This document shows, in pieces, positions 34,206 through 42,630 of a stretch of 64,000 bases of DNA. Source of the stretch: Clostridia bacterium. GTDB taxonomy: Bacteria; Bacillota; Clostridia; Oscillospirales; Acutalibacteraceae. The stretch lies in the NCBI GenBank assembly GCA_017415515.1, contig JAFQGI010000032.1, positions 1 through 64,000 of the forward strand, given 5' to 3'. The position numbers and the translations under genes were made by a program. A model generated the notes under the pieces. The model was given only the letters and a program-made list of their open reading frames with translations, was not told where the DNA came from and made no database searches. The first letter of the stretch is position 1; every line of letters starts with the position of its first letter.

Positions 34206-35437
34206 CCGCACACCCCCTCCCATCTGCGCACCTTATACGTGCGCACGGCACAAGCTGCCGCGAAGAACAGCACGCCGTATGCCACCACACCAATCACGGG
34301 ATAGAATGCGGCATCCACCTTGAAAGACAGCATCAGCGTCTCGCGGGCCAAGCCGGTGGGCAAAAAGCGCTCCATCGCCTGAACGGCGCGGGGGAAGGTA
34401 AAGACGGGATAGAAACAGCCCGACACATAGCACATGCACAAGGCGGCGAAGAAATGCAGCAAGGTGGCGCTGACCACGTTGCCCCCCACCTCGAAAATAA
34501 ACAAGTTGAAGGCAGAGACCATCGCCAGCACCGGCACAAACAGGATCATATACCGCAGCCATTCCTGGGTGGACAGCAGATCGGCCAGCATCGTATTCGA
34601 CGTGGCGGACAAGCAGATAACCGGCACGAACACCACCGCCGCCAAGCCCAGCAGCGACAAAAAGTGAGGCAGCCATTCATCGTAAAGTTGTTTCCCCACG
34701 GACATACCCCTGGACACCAGCAACACGTTCAGCGAACGGTCGCGGCGGGCATATACCGCCACAAAAGGCAGCCCCAACAGCATCAAGAACAGCACCGTCA
34801 GCGAACAGAGATACAAATTCGCTATGCGCACGCCGCTTGTGATCTGCAGTTCGTTCACCGCCAACACCTTGGCACGCTGCATAATGGCGGATACGTATTC
34901 CACCGCCAATTCGTCCACCCAACCCTCGGTATCGGCAATGTCGTTGTCCTCCAACGCCTCCTGCAAGCCGAAAGAGCCTTTTTGGGAACTCACCACCACG
35001 TCGGTCACCAACGTGGTGATCTCATTTTTGAACATCGTGACAATATTGGTGGCACCGGCGGAGGTGACGTAATACAGCGGTTCCATTTCGCCGCGCATCG
35101 CCTTCTCCACAAAATCGTCCGGCAGAATCAGATAGGCGGTGACGCCGCCCTCGGACAATTCTTTTTCCGCCTGCTTCTCTTCCATTTCCACAAAGGTGAT
35201 GGTGAAACGGCTTTCGTCAAAGTTTTGGAAGGCGGCGATGGCCATCTTCAAAATGGAGTTATCGGTGTCCCCCGTCACGCCGATGCGCAACTTCATATTC
35301 TTGTCGTCAGATTGGTCGGCAATAATTAGGCCGGACAGCACCACGGCAATGCCCGCAAACAACACCACCGTGACCACCGAAACGAACGGCAGCACCTTCA
35401 TCACGCGCTTCCATTGCAATGAAAAGTAGCTCTTCAT
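34202..35437 (-). CDS. ABC-2 type permease subunit A
   Basis: 411 residues: N-terminal helix (VVTVVLFAGIAVVLSGLIIA), an extracytoplasmic domain of about 150 residues, then six helices. Same topology as its neighbour, so the two permeases probably form a heterodimer. It lies 2 nt after the ATPase gene. Confidence 0.85.
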   Translation of the reverse strand: MKSYFSLQWKRVMKVLPFVSVVTVVLFAGIAVVLSGLIIADQSDDKNMKLRIGVTGDTDNSILKMAIAAFQNFDESRFTITFVEMEEKQAEKELSEGGVTAYLILPDDFVEKAMRGEMEPLYYVTSAGATNIVTMFKNEITTLVTDVVVSSQKGSFGLQEALEDNDIADTEGWVDELAVEYVSAIMQRAKVLAVNELQITSGVRIANLYLCSLTVLFLMLLGLPFVAVYARRDRSLNVLLVSRGMSVGKQLYDEWLPHFLSLLGLAAVVFVPVICLSATSNTMLADLLSTQEWLRYMILFVPVLAMVSAFNLFIFEVGGNVVSATLLHFFAALCMCYVSGCFYPVFTFPRAVQAMERFLPTGLARETLMLSFKVDAAFYPVIGVVAYGVLFFAAACAVRTYKVRRWEGVCG

Positions 35438-35439
35438 AG

Positions 35440-36108
35440 TTAAAAACTCCGCACCAAGGCGTGGGTGTCACCCGTATAGGTGAAGGGGTGCACCACGCCG
35501 TCTTTCAGAATATACCACTCGTCACACGCCTGCAATTCCATCACGTCGTGCGTGACCAGCAGCACCATGCCGCCCCGCTTTTTATGGGTTTCGATATATT
35601 CAAAGATCTTTTGCTTGCAGGCAATATCCAACGCCGCCATCGCCTCGTCCAACAGCAGGATCGGCGGGTCGTGAGCAATGGAGCAGCCGATGGACAGGCG
35701 CTTTTTCATGCCGCCGCTCATCTTGGATACCGGCACCTTGAGAAACTCGTCGATACCCAACAGCTTAAATACGCCGCCAGACAGCTCCTTCTCCATCTTT
35801 TCCTTAGAGCACCACAGCGAAAGGTTGTCCTTTGCGGTCAGCTCCTCGATCAGCGGGGTGCCCTGGGGCACGTAGCCCACCAACTGAGCACGCTGACGCG
35901 TATACGTGAACAGGTTTTTGTCCTCATATAGGAATGCGCCGCCGTCCGCCTGCTGTACGCCTGCCAAAATGGAAAGCAAGGTGGATTTTCCACAGCCGTT
36001 GCCACCCAAAATGCCCACGCACTTACCGCTCTCTACGGTAAAGCTCACATCTTTAAGCACCATTTTTTTGCCGTAGTTCTTGCGAATGTTCTGAATCGTG
36101 ATTTTCAT
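35440..36108 (-). CDS. ABC transporter ATP-binding protein
   Basis: 222 residues from MKITIQNIRKNYGKKMVLKD, preceded by TTGGAG. Walker A GGNGCGKST, signature MSGGMKKRLSIG, Walker B LLLDEAMAALD and switch His in VTHD. Energises the two downstream ABC-2 permeases. Confidence 0.93.
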   Translation of the reverse strand: MKITIQNIRKNYGKKMVLKDVSFTVESGKCVGILGGNGCGKSTLLSILAGVQQADGGAFLYEDKNLFTYTRQRAQLVGYVPQGTPLIEELTAKDNLSLWCSKEKMEKELSGGVFKLLGIDEFLKVPVSKMSGGMKKRLSIGCSIAHDPPILLLDEAMAALDIACKQKIFEYIETHKKRGGMVLLVTHDVMELQACDEWYILKDGVVHPFTYTGDTHALVRSF

Positions 36109-36129
36109 AAAAAACACTCCAAAAGACCA

Positions 36130-36160
36130 TCCGGCGCTGACGGGATCCATCAGCGCCGGA
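36130..36160 (-). terminator. Terminator of the zinc-ribbon membrane protein gene
   Basis: 11-bp perfect stem TCCGGCGCTGA with complement (36130-36140, 36150-36160), followed by GGTCTTTTGG on the minus strand, so termination may be incomplete and allow ABC expression. Confidence 0.65.
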
Positions 36161-36178
36161 GCATTACACTAAGGTTAA

Positions 36179-38062
36179 TCAAAAAGCGTTGTTGATTCCG
36201 GCTTCCAGCTCGTTCAACAGATCAGAGGGGACGCCCAAATCTTCCAGCGCATCCAACAGCTTGCCGAAATCAACGGTGCTGAGCCATTCTTCCATGTTAG
36301 CGGAGGTCTTGTCGGTCGAGGGAGCCGTGACCGCCTTATCCGTGATGGTGGCAGACAGCTTCACACCCACCAGCACATCGCCGTCGGCGGTGATGCTCAC
36401 CTGCAGGCTGCTGTTGCCGGCGGTGGAGTTCACGTCCAGCTTGATGCCCAAATCAAACATGGACACCAAAGACCCGATACTGGCAGGCAGATCGGAAGAA
36501 TCCGCGAGCGCATCCATCAGCTCGGCAGGAGGAAGGATCTCAAAGGAGCCCTTGATCTCGCCCTTTTCCCAAGCGTTCTTATCAAAGTTGCTCACCTTGA
36601 CGGTAACGGTGGCATCGCCGCCGCCAAACACGAACAAGCCGGCCTCCACCTCAAACGTGCCGTTGACAATGCCCTTCTTATTGGTGCCCTTGCCGGTGAT
36701 CAGCTCGTAGCCCTGCACATTCAACTCAAAGGCGAAATCGTCGCCCTTAGTGGCGGTGGCGAAATAGATCACCTCGTCGTCGTCCACCTCAACCGCCATG
36801 CCCACCGTTTCGTAGGCAGAGTTGAGATACTGAATCACGACCGCTATCTCTTCGGTGTCAGGCTCGTAATCCCGCATTTCATCCAGCATATCGTCGATGA
36901 GGGAAACCAATTCTTCATAGATCTCCTCGCCGGTCATACCGGTGTCCTCGATCTCGTTGACAGCCTTCATAAAGTCAACGAGGATCTTCTCGATGTCGGA
37001 ATCCTTAATGACCTCATTCAAAACCGCCTTGCAAGCGGCAACGGCATCCGCCTCAGAAATAGAGGTTTCCAGCACGGTAACTTTCTCTTTAATGCCGCCG
37101 ATATGCAGCGTTTCCTTGTCCTTGGATACGTCGTCAAACTCGGCCAAGGCCAAAGTAACATACTTTTTCAGCAGCTGATTGACCACTTCTTCGGAGGGCA
37201 TCGCGTCCAGCAGCTTGGTAGCGGCGGCAACCGCCTCCATATCCGCCGCGTCTACGCTTTGACTCAGTTCGTCCATCGCCTCGGCAAACACGGAAGACAA
37301 ATCCAAATGATACTCGCTGAGGGTGGGGCACGCCACATACAGCTTCTGTTGCACCATATCCACGATGGCGCCGGCGCTCAGCAGCTCTTTGCCGCCGATA
37401 CCGGCCTGAATGGCGGCCTGGAACAGATCGTCGGTGTTGCCGCCGGACAAGGTCACATAGGTGCCGTTGAGCTTGCCAACCAACTCCTCGACGCCTTCCA
37501 CCTCACCCTTCAGGGCATCCAAGATCAAATCCTCGGCCATATCCCCCACCACCAGTTCAATGGTAGCGGTGGCGTATTTGTTGCCGTTAATGACCTCCTT
37601 CAGCGTGCTGATGGAGCTGCCGTAAGACTGGGAAAGGTTGTCGACCACCACATCGGTCTGCTCGGCGACCACCTTGTCACGCAATGCCTCCGGCTTGCCG
37701 AACATATCCAGCCACCATTTGGTGATCCAGCCCCAATTAAATACGCACAAAAGCACCGCCGCCGCGGCCACCACCGCGATTGCGGGAATCAAAACCATTT
37801 TCAGCTTGAACTTCTTTTTCTTGGGCGGCTCGGAATGGTCGAAATCCGGTGCTGCAAAGCCCGCGGGAGTCTCCATGGGGACAGAATTTTCCACAGGAGC
37901 GGGAACCTCCACAGGAACGGGAGTTTCAACGGGGGCGGGAGTCTCCACAGGGGCAGAAGTTTCAACGGGGGCAGAGGTCTCCTCCTGCATTGCGCCGCAA
38001 CCGGAACAGAATTTGGCATCCTCCGGCAGGGGCGTTCCACAATGCTTACAATTCATACGCAT
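36179..38062 (-). CDS. Zinc-ribbon, Pro-Val-Glu repeat membrane protein
   Basis: 627 residues from MRMNCKHCGTPLPEDAKFC. N-terminal zinc ribbon (CxxC, CSGCG), then a low-complexity stretch of PVETxAPVE repeats (about residues 30-65), then one transmembrane helix (VLIPAIAVVAAAAVLLCVF), leaving about 500 residues outside the membrane. The exterior domain is homologous to the following lipoprotein, with a shared ending EEWLSTVDFGKLLDAL..LGVP. Function unknown. Its start lies behind an unusual SD-hairpin arrangement. Confidence 0.8.
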   Translation of the reverse strand: MRMNCKHCGTPLPEDAKFCSGCGAMQEETSAPVETSAPVETPAPVETPVPVEVPAPVENSVPMETPAGFAAPDFDHSEPPKKKKFKLKMVLIPAIAVVAAAAVLLCVFNWGWITKWWLDMFGKPEALRDKVVAEQTDVVVDNLSQSYGSSISTLKEVINGNKYATATIELVVGDMAEDLILDALKGEVEGVEELVGKLNGTYVTLSGGNTDDLFQAAIQAGIGGKELLSAGAIVDMVQQKLYVACPTLSEYHLDLSSVFAEAMDELSQSVDAADMEAVAAATKLLDAMPSEEVVNQLLKKYVTLALAEFDDVSKDKETLHIGGIKEKVTVLETSISEADAVAACKAVLNEVIKDSDIEKILVDFMKAVNEIEDTGMTGEEIYEELVSLIDDMLDEMRDYEPDTEEIAVVIQYLNSAYETVGMAVEVDDDEVIYFATATKGDDFAFELNVQGYELITGKGTNKKGIVNGTFEVEAGLFVFGGGDATVTVKVSNFDKNAWEKGEIKGSFEILPPAELMDALADSSDLPASIGSLVSMFDLGIKLDVNSTAGNSSLQVSITADGDVLVGVKLSATITDKAVTAPSTDKTSANMEEWLSTVDFGKLLDALEDLGVPSDLLNELEAGINNAF

Positions 38063-38091
38063 GCGCAATACACAAAGGTATTGCTCCTCCT
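38060..38091 (-). promoter_or_regulatory. Ribosome site with intervening hairpin (zinc-ribbon gene)
   Basis: AGGAGG (38086-38091) is separated from the ATG (38060-38062) by 23 nt. Twenty of these form a perfect 7-bp stem GCAATAC/GTATTGC (38065-38071, 38078-38084) with a 6-nt loop. Folded, the gap shrinks to three unpaired nt. No closer start with a ribosome site exists. Confidence 0.75.
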
Positions 38092-38119
38092 TTCGCATGG
38101 ATTTAGTATAGTGTTTCAC

Positions 38120-38148
38120 ATTATAAAATACTATGCAATAAATGTCAA
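38120..38148 (-). promoter_or_regulatory. Promoter of the zinc-ribbon gene
   Basis: Minus-strand -35 TTGACA (38143-38148), 17-nt spacer, -10 TATAAT (38120-38125). Both boxes are perfect. Confidence 0.92.
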
Positions 38149-38170
38149 CCTCTACACCCGGCAAATAACG

Positions 38171-38207
38171 GAAAAGCGGTGCAGACCCTATGTCTGCACC
38201 GCTTTTC
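38171..38207. terminator. Terminator between the two paralogues
   Basis: 15-bp perfect stem GAAAAGCGGTGCAGA with complement (38171-38185, 38193-38207). The stem starts with AAAA, giving T runs on either strand. It ends the lipoprotein gene, so the two paralogues are separate transcripts. Confidence 0.9.
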
Positions 38208-38222
38208 ATTCCAGAATGCTAA

Positions 38223-39869
38223 TCAAACAAAATCCGTATCAAAATAATCGTCGTAATCGAAGTTGCCGTCGTAGTACCCATTGTAGTACTCGTCGTAATC
38301 GTTGTCATAATAATCGTCGCCGCCGAAGGGATATTCGCCGCTCTCCAGCTGCTCCAACGCTTCTTCCAGTGCGCCGACAACATCCTCGGGCACGCCGATC
38401 TTGCGCAACGCCTTCAACAGATCGTCGTAATCCATCCCGGAGAGCCATTCCTCCACTTCGTCTTCCTCATAGACATCCTTGGAAGAAGGCAGTTTGATAT
38501 CCTTATCTACGACCTCAGCCGTGACAACAAGACCGGCAAAAACCTCTTCCTCGGTCATCACGTATATGCCACACTCGCCCTTGTCGGCATCCATCTCCAG
38601 CTGCAAGCTGGGCTCCAACATGGTGATAAAGGCGGGCAGATCCAGGCTGTCCATCAGATCCTCATCAGGAGTGATGCGGAAGGTGCCGCTGACGCCGTCA
38701 TAATCGGTGATGGCAAGCGTCAACACGTCCTCGCCTTCCACAGCCACATCGTAGGTGGCGGTGATGGCACCGTTTTTCTCGCTGCCCTTACCCGTCACCT
38801 CCACAAGATCGGCCGCGTTCAGCTCAAAGCCGAAATTCTTACCATCAATGGCGGTGAGATAGCGAACAAACTCTTGGCTATCGCCATCCTCCACAAAGGA
38901 GAGCTCCAAGCCGGTCATCGCCTCATCGTCGTTCAGGTACAGCACGAGGTCAATATAACCCTCTTCGTATTCCTCCACCTCAGACAGAGTGTCGATGTAT
39001 TCCTCCAACGCATCACAGAAGCTGTCGTAGACTTCGCCTTCCATATCCAGAGCGGATTCCGCATCCTTCAGCCAATCCTCTACGTCGGCGTCCTTCTTCA
39101 GCTCTTTGAGCACAGCCAAGCAAATCCGGATGGCGTTTTCTTCATCAATCTGAATCTCACGAACGGTCATTTCCTCTTCCACGCCGTTGACCTTGACGGT
39201 CTTGGTTTTCTCGGAAACGTTGTCGCACTCGTCAAGAGCAATGTCCAAATACTTGTCCAGCAACTTGCTCAGCAGTTCTTCAGAAGGCATGATCTCCAAG
39301 ACCGCAGACAGCTCGTCCATGGTGCCGCTCATATCCACCGGCTCTTGAGAGGTGACGAGGTAGCCGTCCACCAAAGAGGGGATGCCGATATACGCATCGC
39401 CGTTATCGAAATCAAAAATGCAGTCCAGATCCAAAACAGTGGTGTCGTCACAGCCCACAGAGAGCAACATCTGCATCAGGCCGTCCTGCATACCGCCCTC
39501 TAAGCCGATGGTGAGACCGTCCAAAATATCCAACCAAGGCTTGGTGTCGGAGAGGCCGCTGTCCTTGAGCAGATCTTCAATCAAATCCTTGGCCTCATCG
39601 CCCAGCACCAAACGCATTTCGGAAGCGGTATAGGCGTCCATGTCACCGCTGAGTGCTTCCTTGTATATGGACAGCACATCGCCGTAAAGAGAGGTGGTGC
39701 GATCCAACAGATCCGCCGAGTCCTCCACCTGGGTCGCGTTTTTGTCGTCCTTATCGTCTTTGTCGTTCTTACCGGAATTGTTGTTGCAGCCGCACAACAG
39801 CAAAGCCATAGCGGCCATCAACGCCACACAGACCAGCAACATCTTTTTGAAATTCGTTCTCATACGCAT
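38223..39869 (-). CDS. Lipoprotein paralogue of the zinc-ribbon membrane protein
   Basis: 548 residues from MRMRTNFKKMLLVCVALM. Signal peptide with lipobox LLCGC near residue 27. The body aligns with the extracytoplasmic domain of the next gene (TxxLYGDVLSIYKE, IMPSEELLSKLLDKYL, EEWLSGMDYDDLLKALRKIG). The last 35 residues are an acidic Tyr/Asp/Gly-rich tail (GGDDYYDNDYDEYYNGYYDG). Function unknown. Confidence 0.8.
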   Translation of the reverse strand: MRMRTNFKKMLLVCVALMAAMALLLCGCNNNSGKNDKDDKDDKNATQVEDSADLLDRTTSLYGDVLSIYKEALSGDMDAYTASEMRLVLGDEAKDLIEDLLKDSGLSDTKPWLDILDGLTIGLEGGMQDGLMQMLLSVGCDDTTVLDLDCIFDFDNGDAYIGIPSLVDGYLVTSQEPVDMSGTMDELSAVLEIMPSEELLSKLLDKYLDIALDECDNVSEKTKTVKVNGVEEEMTVREIQIDEENAIRICLAVLKELKKDADVEDWLKDAESALDMEGEVYDSFCDALEEYIDTLSEVEEYEEGYIDLVLYLNDDEAMTGLELSFVEDGDSQEFVRYLTAIDGKNFGFELNAADLVEVTGKGSEKNGAITATYDVAVEGEDVLTLAITDYDGVSGTFRITPDEDLMDSLDLPAFITMLEPSLQLEMDADKGECGIYVMTEEEVFAGLVVTAEVVDKDIKLPSSKDVYEEDEVEEWLSGMDYDDLLKALRKIGVPEDVVGALEEALEQLESGEYPFGGDDYYDNDYDEYYNGYYDGNFDYDDYFDTDFV

Positions 39870-39897
39870 ACACAGCGCAAAAAAGCGCTGTCCTCCT
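39867..39897 (-). promoter_or_regulatory. Ribosome site with intervening hairpin (lipoprotein gene)
   Basis: AGGAGG (39892-39897) and the ATG (39867-39869) are separated by 22 nt, of which 20 form a 7-bp stem ACAGCGC/GCGCTGT (39872-39878, 39885-39891) with a 6-nt loop. Same geometry as the paralogue but different stem sequence. Confidence 0.75.
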
Positions 39898-39916
39898 CTC
39901 GTTGGATGATACATAT

Positions 39917-39945
39917 ATGGTAGCACGATTTGCCAAAAAAGTCAA
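39917..39945 (-). promoter_or_regulatory. Promoter of the lipoprotein gene
   Basis: Minus-strand -35 TTGACT (39940-39945), 17-nt spacer, -10 TACCAT (39917-39922). Confidence 0.75.
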
Positions 39946-40003
39946 CCGACCGCATCGGCATCGTTGCCGCACAAAAATCTTTTGACTTTTTTTGCAAATC
40001 CTA

Positions 40004-40032
40004 TTGACAAAACCGCAAAAGATGGGTATAAT
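40004..40032 (+). promoter_or_regulatory. Promoter of tRNA-Arg
   Basis: Plus-strand -35 TTGACA (40004-40009), 17-nt spacer, -10 TATAAT (40027-40032), 26 nt before the tRNA. Confidence 0.93.
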
Positions 40033-40058
40033 TTTATGCGTTGCCGATACGGCGATAT

Positions 40059-40135
40059 GCGCTCGTAGCTCAGCTGGATAGAGTGCTTGACTACGAATCA
40101 AGAGGTCAGGGGTTCGAGTCCCTTCGGGCGCGCCA
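40059..40135 (+). tRNA. tRNA-Arg (ACG)
   Basis: 77-nt cloverleaf. Acceptor GCGCTCG/CGGGCGC, anticodon stem CTTGA/TCAAG with loop CTACGAA (anticodon ACG, read as ICG), T-loop GGTTCGAGTCC, encoded CCA. Own promoter and terminator. Confidence 0.97.
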
Positions 40136-40175
40136 AAAGAAAACACCCACCGCATTGCGGTGGGTGTTTTCTTTT
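40136..40175 (+). terminator. Terminator of tRNA-Arg
   Basis: Stem of 19 bp beginning AAAAGAAAACACCCACCGC (from 40135) with complement ending at 40175 and loop ATT, giving CTTTT at its end. Confidence 0.92.
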
Positions 40176-40194
40176 GTTTCACCTGTTGAATGAC

Positions 40195-40290
40195 CGAACC
40201 CCTATGCAATCCCGCAGGGATTGCATAGGTTTTGCGTGCAGTTCCTTCGATAAGCACCATCTTGGCGCAAAACCGGGGTTCGAGTCCTGC
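40195..40290. repeat. tRNA T-arm fragment and hairpin downstream of tRNA-Arg
   Basis: Non-coding. It holds a 13-bp perfect hairpin (CCTATGCAATCCC 40201-40213 with complement 40217-40229), then GGGGTTCGAGTCC (40275-40287), a 13-nt direct repeat of the tRNA-Arg T-arm (40109-40121). It may be a remnant of site-specific integration at the tRNA. Between here and 40424 nothing else is seen. Confidence 0.55.
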
Positions 40291-40424
40291 TATTTTCATT
40301 TTTCTCTTCAATAGCAAAGCAAAATCCGCAAAAACTACGTTTCTATGTGCGTCAAACTTTGGTCGCATATCTTTCTCCTTTTTCGGGTACACTACTCCCG
40401 ATTTCATCGTCGGGAGGGAGCACC

Positions 40425-41069
40425 GTGACCATATCCGTCATCCGCACCGTCATCCTCTATCTGTTGCTGATGATCGCCATGCGACTGATGGGCAAGCGGC
40501 AACTGGGGGAATTGCAGCCCTCCGAGCTGGTGGTGACCCTGCTGCTCTCCGATCTGGCCGCCGTGCCCATGCAGGAAAACGGCCTTCCCCTGCTGAACGG
40601 CGTGATGCCCATTTTGGTGCTGGTGAGCTTAGAACTGCTTCTTTCCGGAGTGATGTTGAAACTCCCCCCGATTGCCAAGCTGGTATCCGGCTCCCCCATT
40701 CCCATCATACGGGACGGCATCGTGGATGCCTCTGCCCTGCGACGATTGCGTATGACGGTGGAGGATCTGGACGAGGCGCTCCGCCAACAAGACGTGTTTG
40801 ACATCCGTCAGGTGCAATACGCCATTGCGGAAACCAACGGACACATCAGCGTCTACTGCTACGGCGAGGCGGATATGCCGGTGGTGGTGATCAGCGACGG
40901 CGCACTCTGCGATTGGGGAATGCGGCTGTGCGGCATGACCGAAGAAGCACTGAATCGCCATCTCCGCCAAAAGCGTTGTGAGCAAAAGGACGTTTTTTTG
41001 CTCACCGCCACCAAAAAAGGCCCCCTCCACCTGCTGACCTATGCCGACGTGAAAGGGGGCGTGCCATGA
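40425..41069 (+). CDS. YetF/DUF421 family membrane protein
   Basis: 214 residues from a GTG (VTISVIRTVILYLLLMIAMR) after GGGAGGGAG. Family core MGKRQLGELQPSELVVTLLLSDLAAVP, then two more helices and a cytosolic domain RDGIVDASALRRLRMTVEDL. DUF421 proteins sit in the membrane of Bacillota, often linked to spores. Overlaps the DUF4363 gene as ATGA. Confidence 0.9.
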   Translation: MTISVIRTVILYLLLMIAMRLMGKRQLGELQPSELVVTLLLSDLAAVPMQENGLPLLNGVMPILVLVSLELLLSGVMLKLPPIAKLVSGSPIPIIRDGIVDASALRRLRMTVEDLDEALRQQDVFDIRQVQYAIAETNGHISVYCYGEADMPVVVISDGALCDWGMRLCGMTEEALNRHLRQKRCEQKDVFLLTATKKGPLHLLTYADVKGGVP

Positions 41070-41446
41070 AGCGTCTGTATATTGCCCTTGTGCTATTGAC
41101 AGCGGTGGTAGCGGCGTGCATATTCACGCAACGATACCAGCACCGCCAAACTCAGCGGATGATTCACACCCTTGACCGCATCGAACAGCTATACCGCAGC
41201 GGCAACACCGCTGAAGCGATAGCGGAGGCGGAAGCCTTTGCGGAAGACTATCTTCGCATCAGCGACCGCATCAGCTGCTACATCGCCCACAGCGAACTGC
41301 GGGAAAGCCGCGAGACCGCCGCCTTGCTCCCCACCCTGTTGCGGGAGCACGGAGAGGAAGAACTCTATATGGAAATGGCCCGTCTGCGAGCGCAACTGAT
41401 GCATTTGCAACAGGTGGACGACCCCATATTGCAAAACATTCTATAA
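41066..41446 (+). CDS. DUF4363 family protein
   Basis: 126 residues, with an N-terminal anchor (LYIALVLLTAVVAACIF) and helical body (ETAALLPTLLREHGEEEL). DUF4363 commonly follows DUF421 genes in Clostridia, supporting a joint function that is still unknown. Confidence 0.85.
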   Translation: MKRLYIALVLLTAVVAACIFTQRYQHRQTQRMIHTLDRIEQLYRSGNTAEAIAEAEAFAEDYLRISDRISCYIAHSELRESRETAALLPTLLREHGEEELYMEMARLRAQLMHLQQVDDPILQNIL

Positions 41447-41482
41447 AAAAACAGCAACCCACGAACGGGTTGCTGTTTTTTT
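41446..41482. terminator. Convergent bidirectional terminator
   Basis: 14-bp perfect stem AAAAACAGCAACCC with complement (41447-41460, 41467-41480). A and T runs on both sides serve the DUF4363 gene and the opposing carboxypeptidase gene. Confidence 0.92.
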
Positions 41483-41486
41483 TAAG

Positions 41487-42551
41487 TTATTTATCGCCGC
41501 AATAGGTGGTATACACGGTGCGGGCATCCGCCACCGCCTTGTCAGAGCCGTTAACGCGCATCGATACAAACACATATTTGTGTCCATCGATCTCGGTATA
41601 GGTAGCCAAGGTGTGCAGTGCCTGATCGGTATAGCCGGTTTTGCCGGCCAGGATGCCCTCGCGATCGGCACTCAGCCAGCCGGTAAACAAGGTGCTGTGC
41701 CACGTGCCGTCGGACAGCTGTGCGGGGGGCAGGCGCAGGGTATTCTCAGAGGAATAGTTGGCCGCCGCCAACACCTCGCGGCACACCTCATTTTGGACCG
41801 CCGCCGCCATCATCAGCGCCATATCCATGGCGGTGGTCTTATGATTCTTATCGTGCAGACCGCTGACATTGACAAAATGGGTGTTTTTCGCACCCAGCTC
41901 GGCGGCGCGCTCATTCATCTTTTGTGCAAACAACGCCTCCGCCTCGGCCACGTCACTCGTCTGTTCCCGCATCACATAGTGAGCCAGCGCCACCGCCGCA
42001 TCCGCTCCCGATGGGAGAATGCAACCGTACAGCAGATCCCGCAACGTAAAGACGTCACCCGAATTCAGACCGGCTCGCGTGGCGTCGGACGCCACGTGGG
42101 TGGTCACCTGCCACGGAACGGTGTATTCCGCATCCAAATCCGCAATGTTCTCCACCGCCACCAAGAGGGTCATCACCTTGGTGATGGAGGCGGGATTAGC
42201 CTGCACGTTGGCGTTTTTCGCCGCCACCACGCGACCCGCGGTCACATCCAGCAGCACCGCATATTCGCTCTGAATCTCGCTCCCCAAGATCACCGTGCTG
42301 TGATTCACGTCAGGAAGCGTATCCCCTTCGGCGTCCGTTACGCCGCCCTGGGAAGTGTCGGGGGGATTGTTTTTGGCAGTATCCCGCTCTCCACGAGCAT
42401 CCCGCGTCGCACGGATGATCCACACCGGCGTGGCGATCAGCAACGCCAAAATGGCCGCACAAGCCAACAGCAACAAAGCCCGACGCAGATACAGCAAGCG
42501 GCGACGGCGCAGATGCATCCGCTGGCGCTCGGACAGGGCATCGTTATTCAT
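41487..42551 (-). CDS. D-alanyl-D-alanine carboxypeptidase (DacF/DacA class)
   Basis: 354 residues from MNNDALSERQRMH, 9 nt after GAGG. N-terminal anchor (ALLLLACAAILALLIATPVW) places it outside the membrane, where this class trims peptidoglycan stem peptides. Active-site motifs: SITK (SxxK) in ANPASITKVMTLL, and KTG in AGKTGYTDQ. The second motif reads SGAD where most relatives have SGN. It lacks the long C-terminal domain of DacA. Confidence 0.9.
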   Translation of the reverse strand: MNNDALSERQRMHLRRRRLLYLRRALLLLACAAILALLIATPVWIIRATRDARGERDTAKNNPPDTSQGGVTDAEGDTLPDVNHSTVILGSEIQSEYAVLLDVTAGRVVAAKNANVQANPASITKVMTLLVAVENIADLDAEYTVPWQVTTHVASDATRAGLNSGDVFTLRDLLYGCILPSGADAAVALAHYVMREQTSDVAEAEALFAQKMNERAAELGAKNTHFVNVSGLHDKNHKTTAMDMALMMAAAVQNEVCREVLAAANYSSENTLRLPPAQLSDGTWHSTLFTGWLSADREGILAGKTGYTDQALHTLATYTEIDGHKYVFVSMRVNGSDKAVADARTVYTTYCGDK

Positions 42552-42590
42552 TTGAAACATCCTCACGTCGTCACATCCTCATTCATAACC

Positions 42591-42621
42591 ATAGGACAGG
42601 GCGAACCTCGTCCTGTCCTAT
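42591..42621 (-). terminator. Terminator of the HtrA gene
   Basis: 10-bp perfect stem ATAGGACAGG with complement (42591-42600, 42612-42621). No strong T run. Confidence 0.55.
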
Positions 42622-42630
42622 GCGTTAACC

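Noticed and set aside
36179..38209. Longer N-terminal extension of the zinc-ribbon protein beginning at 38209
   Set aside because: It would start upstream of the consensus promoter and its ribosome site would be inside the frame; the zinc ribbon begins only after the hairpin.
39769..40407. 212-residue minus-strand reading frame containing EGTRTPDLLIRSQALYPAEL
   Set aside because: This is the familiar spurious translation of the antisense of a tRNA gene; it covers tRNA-Arg (40059-40135) and its terminator.
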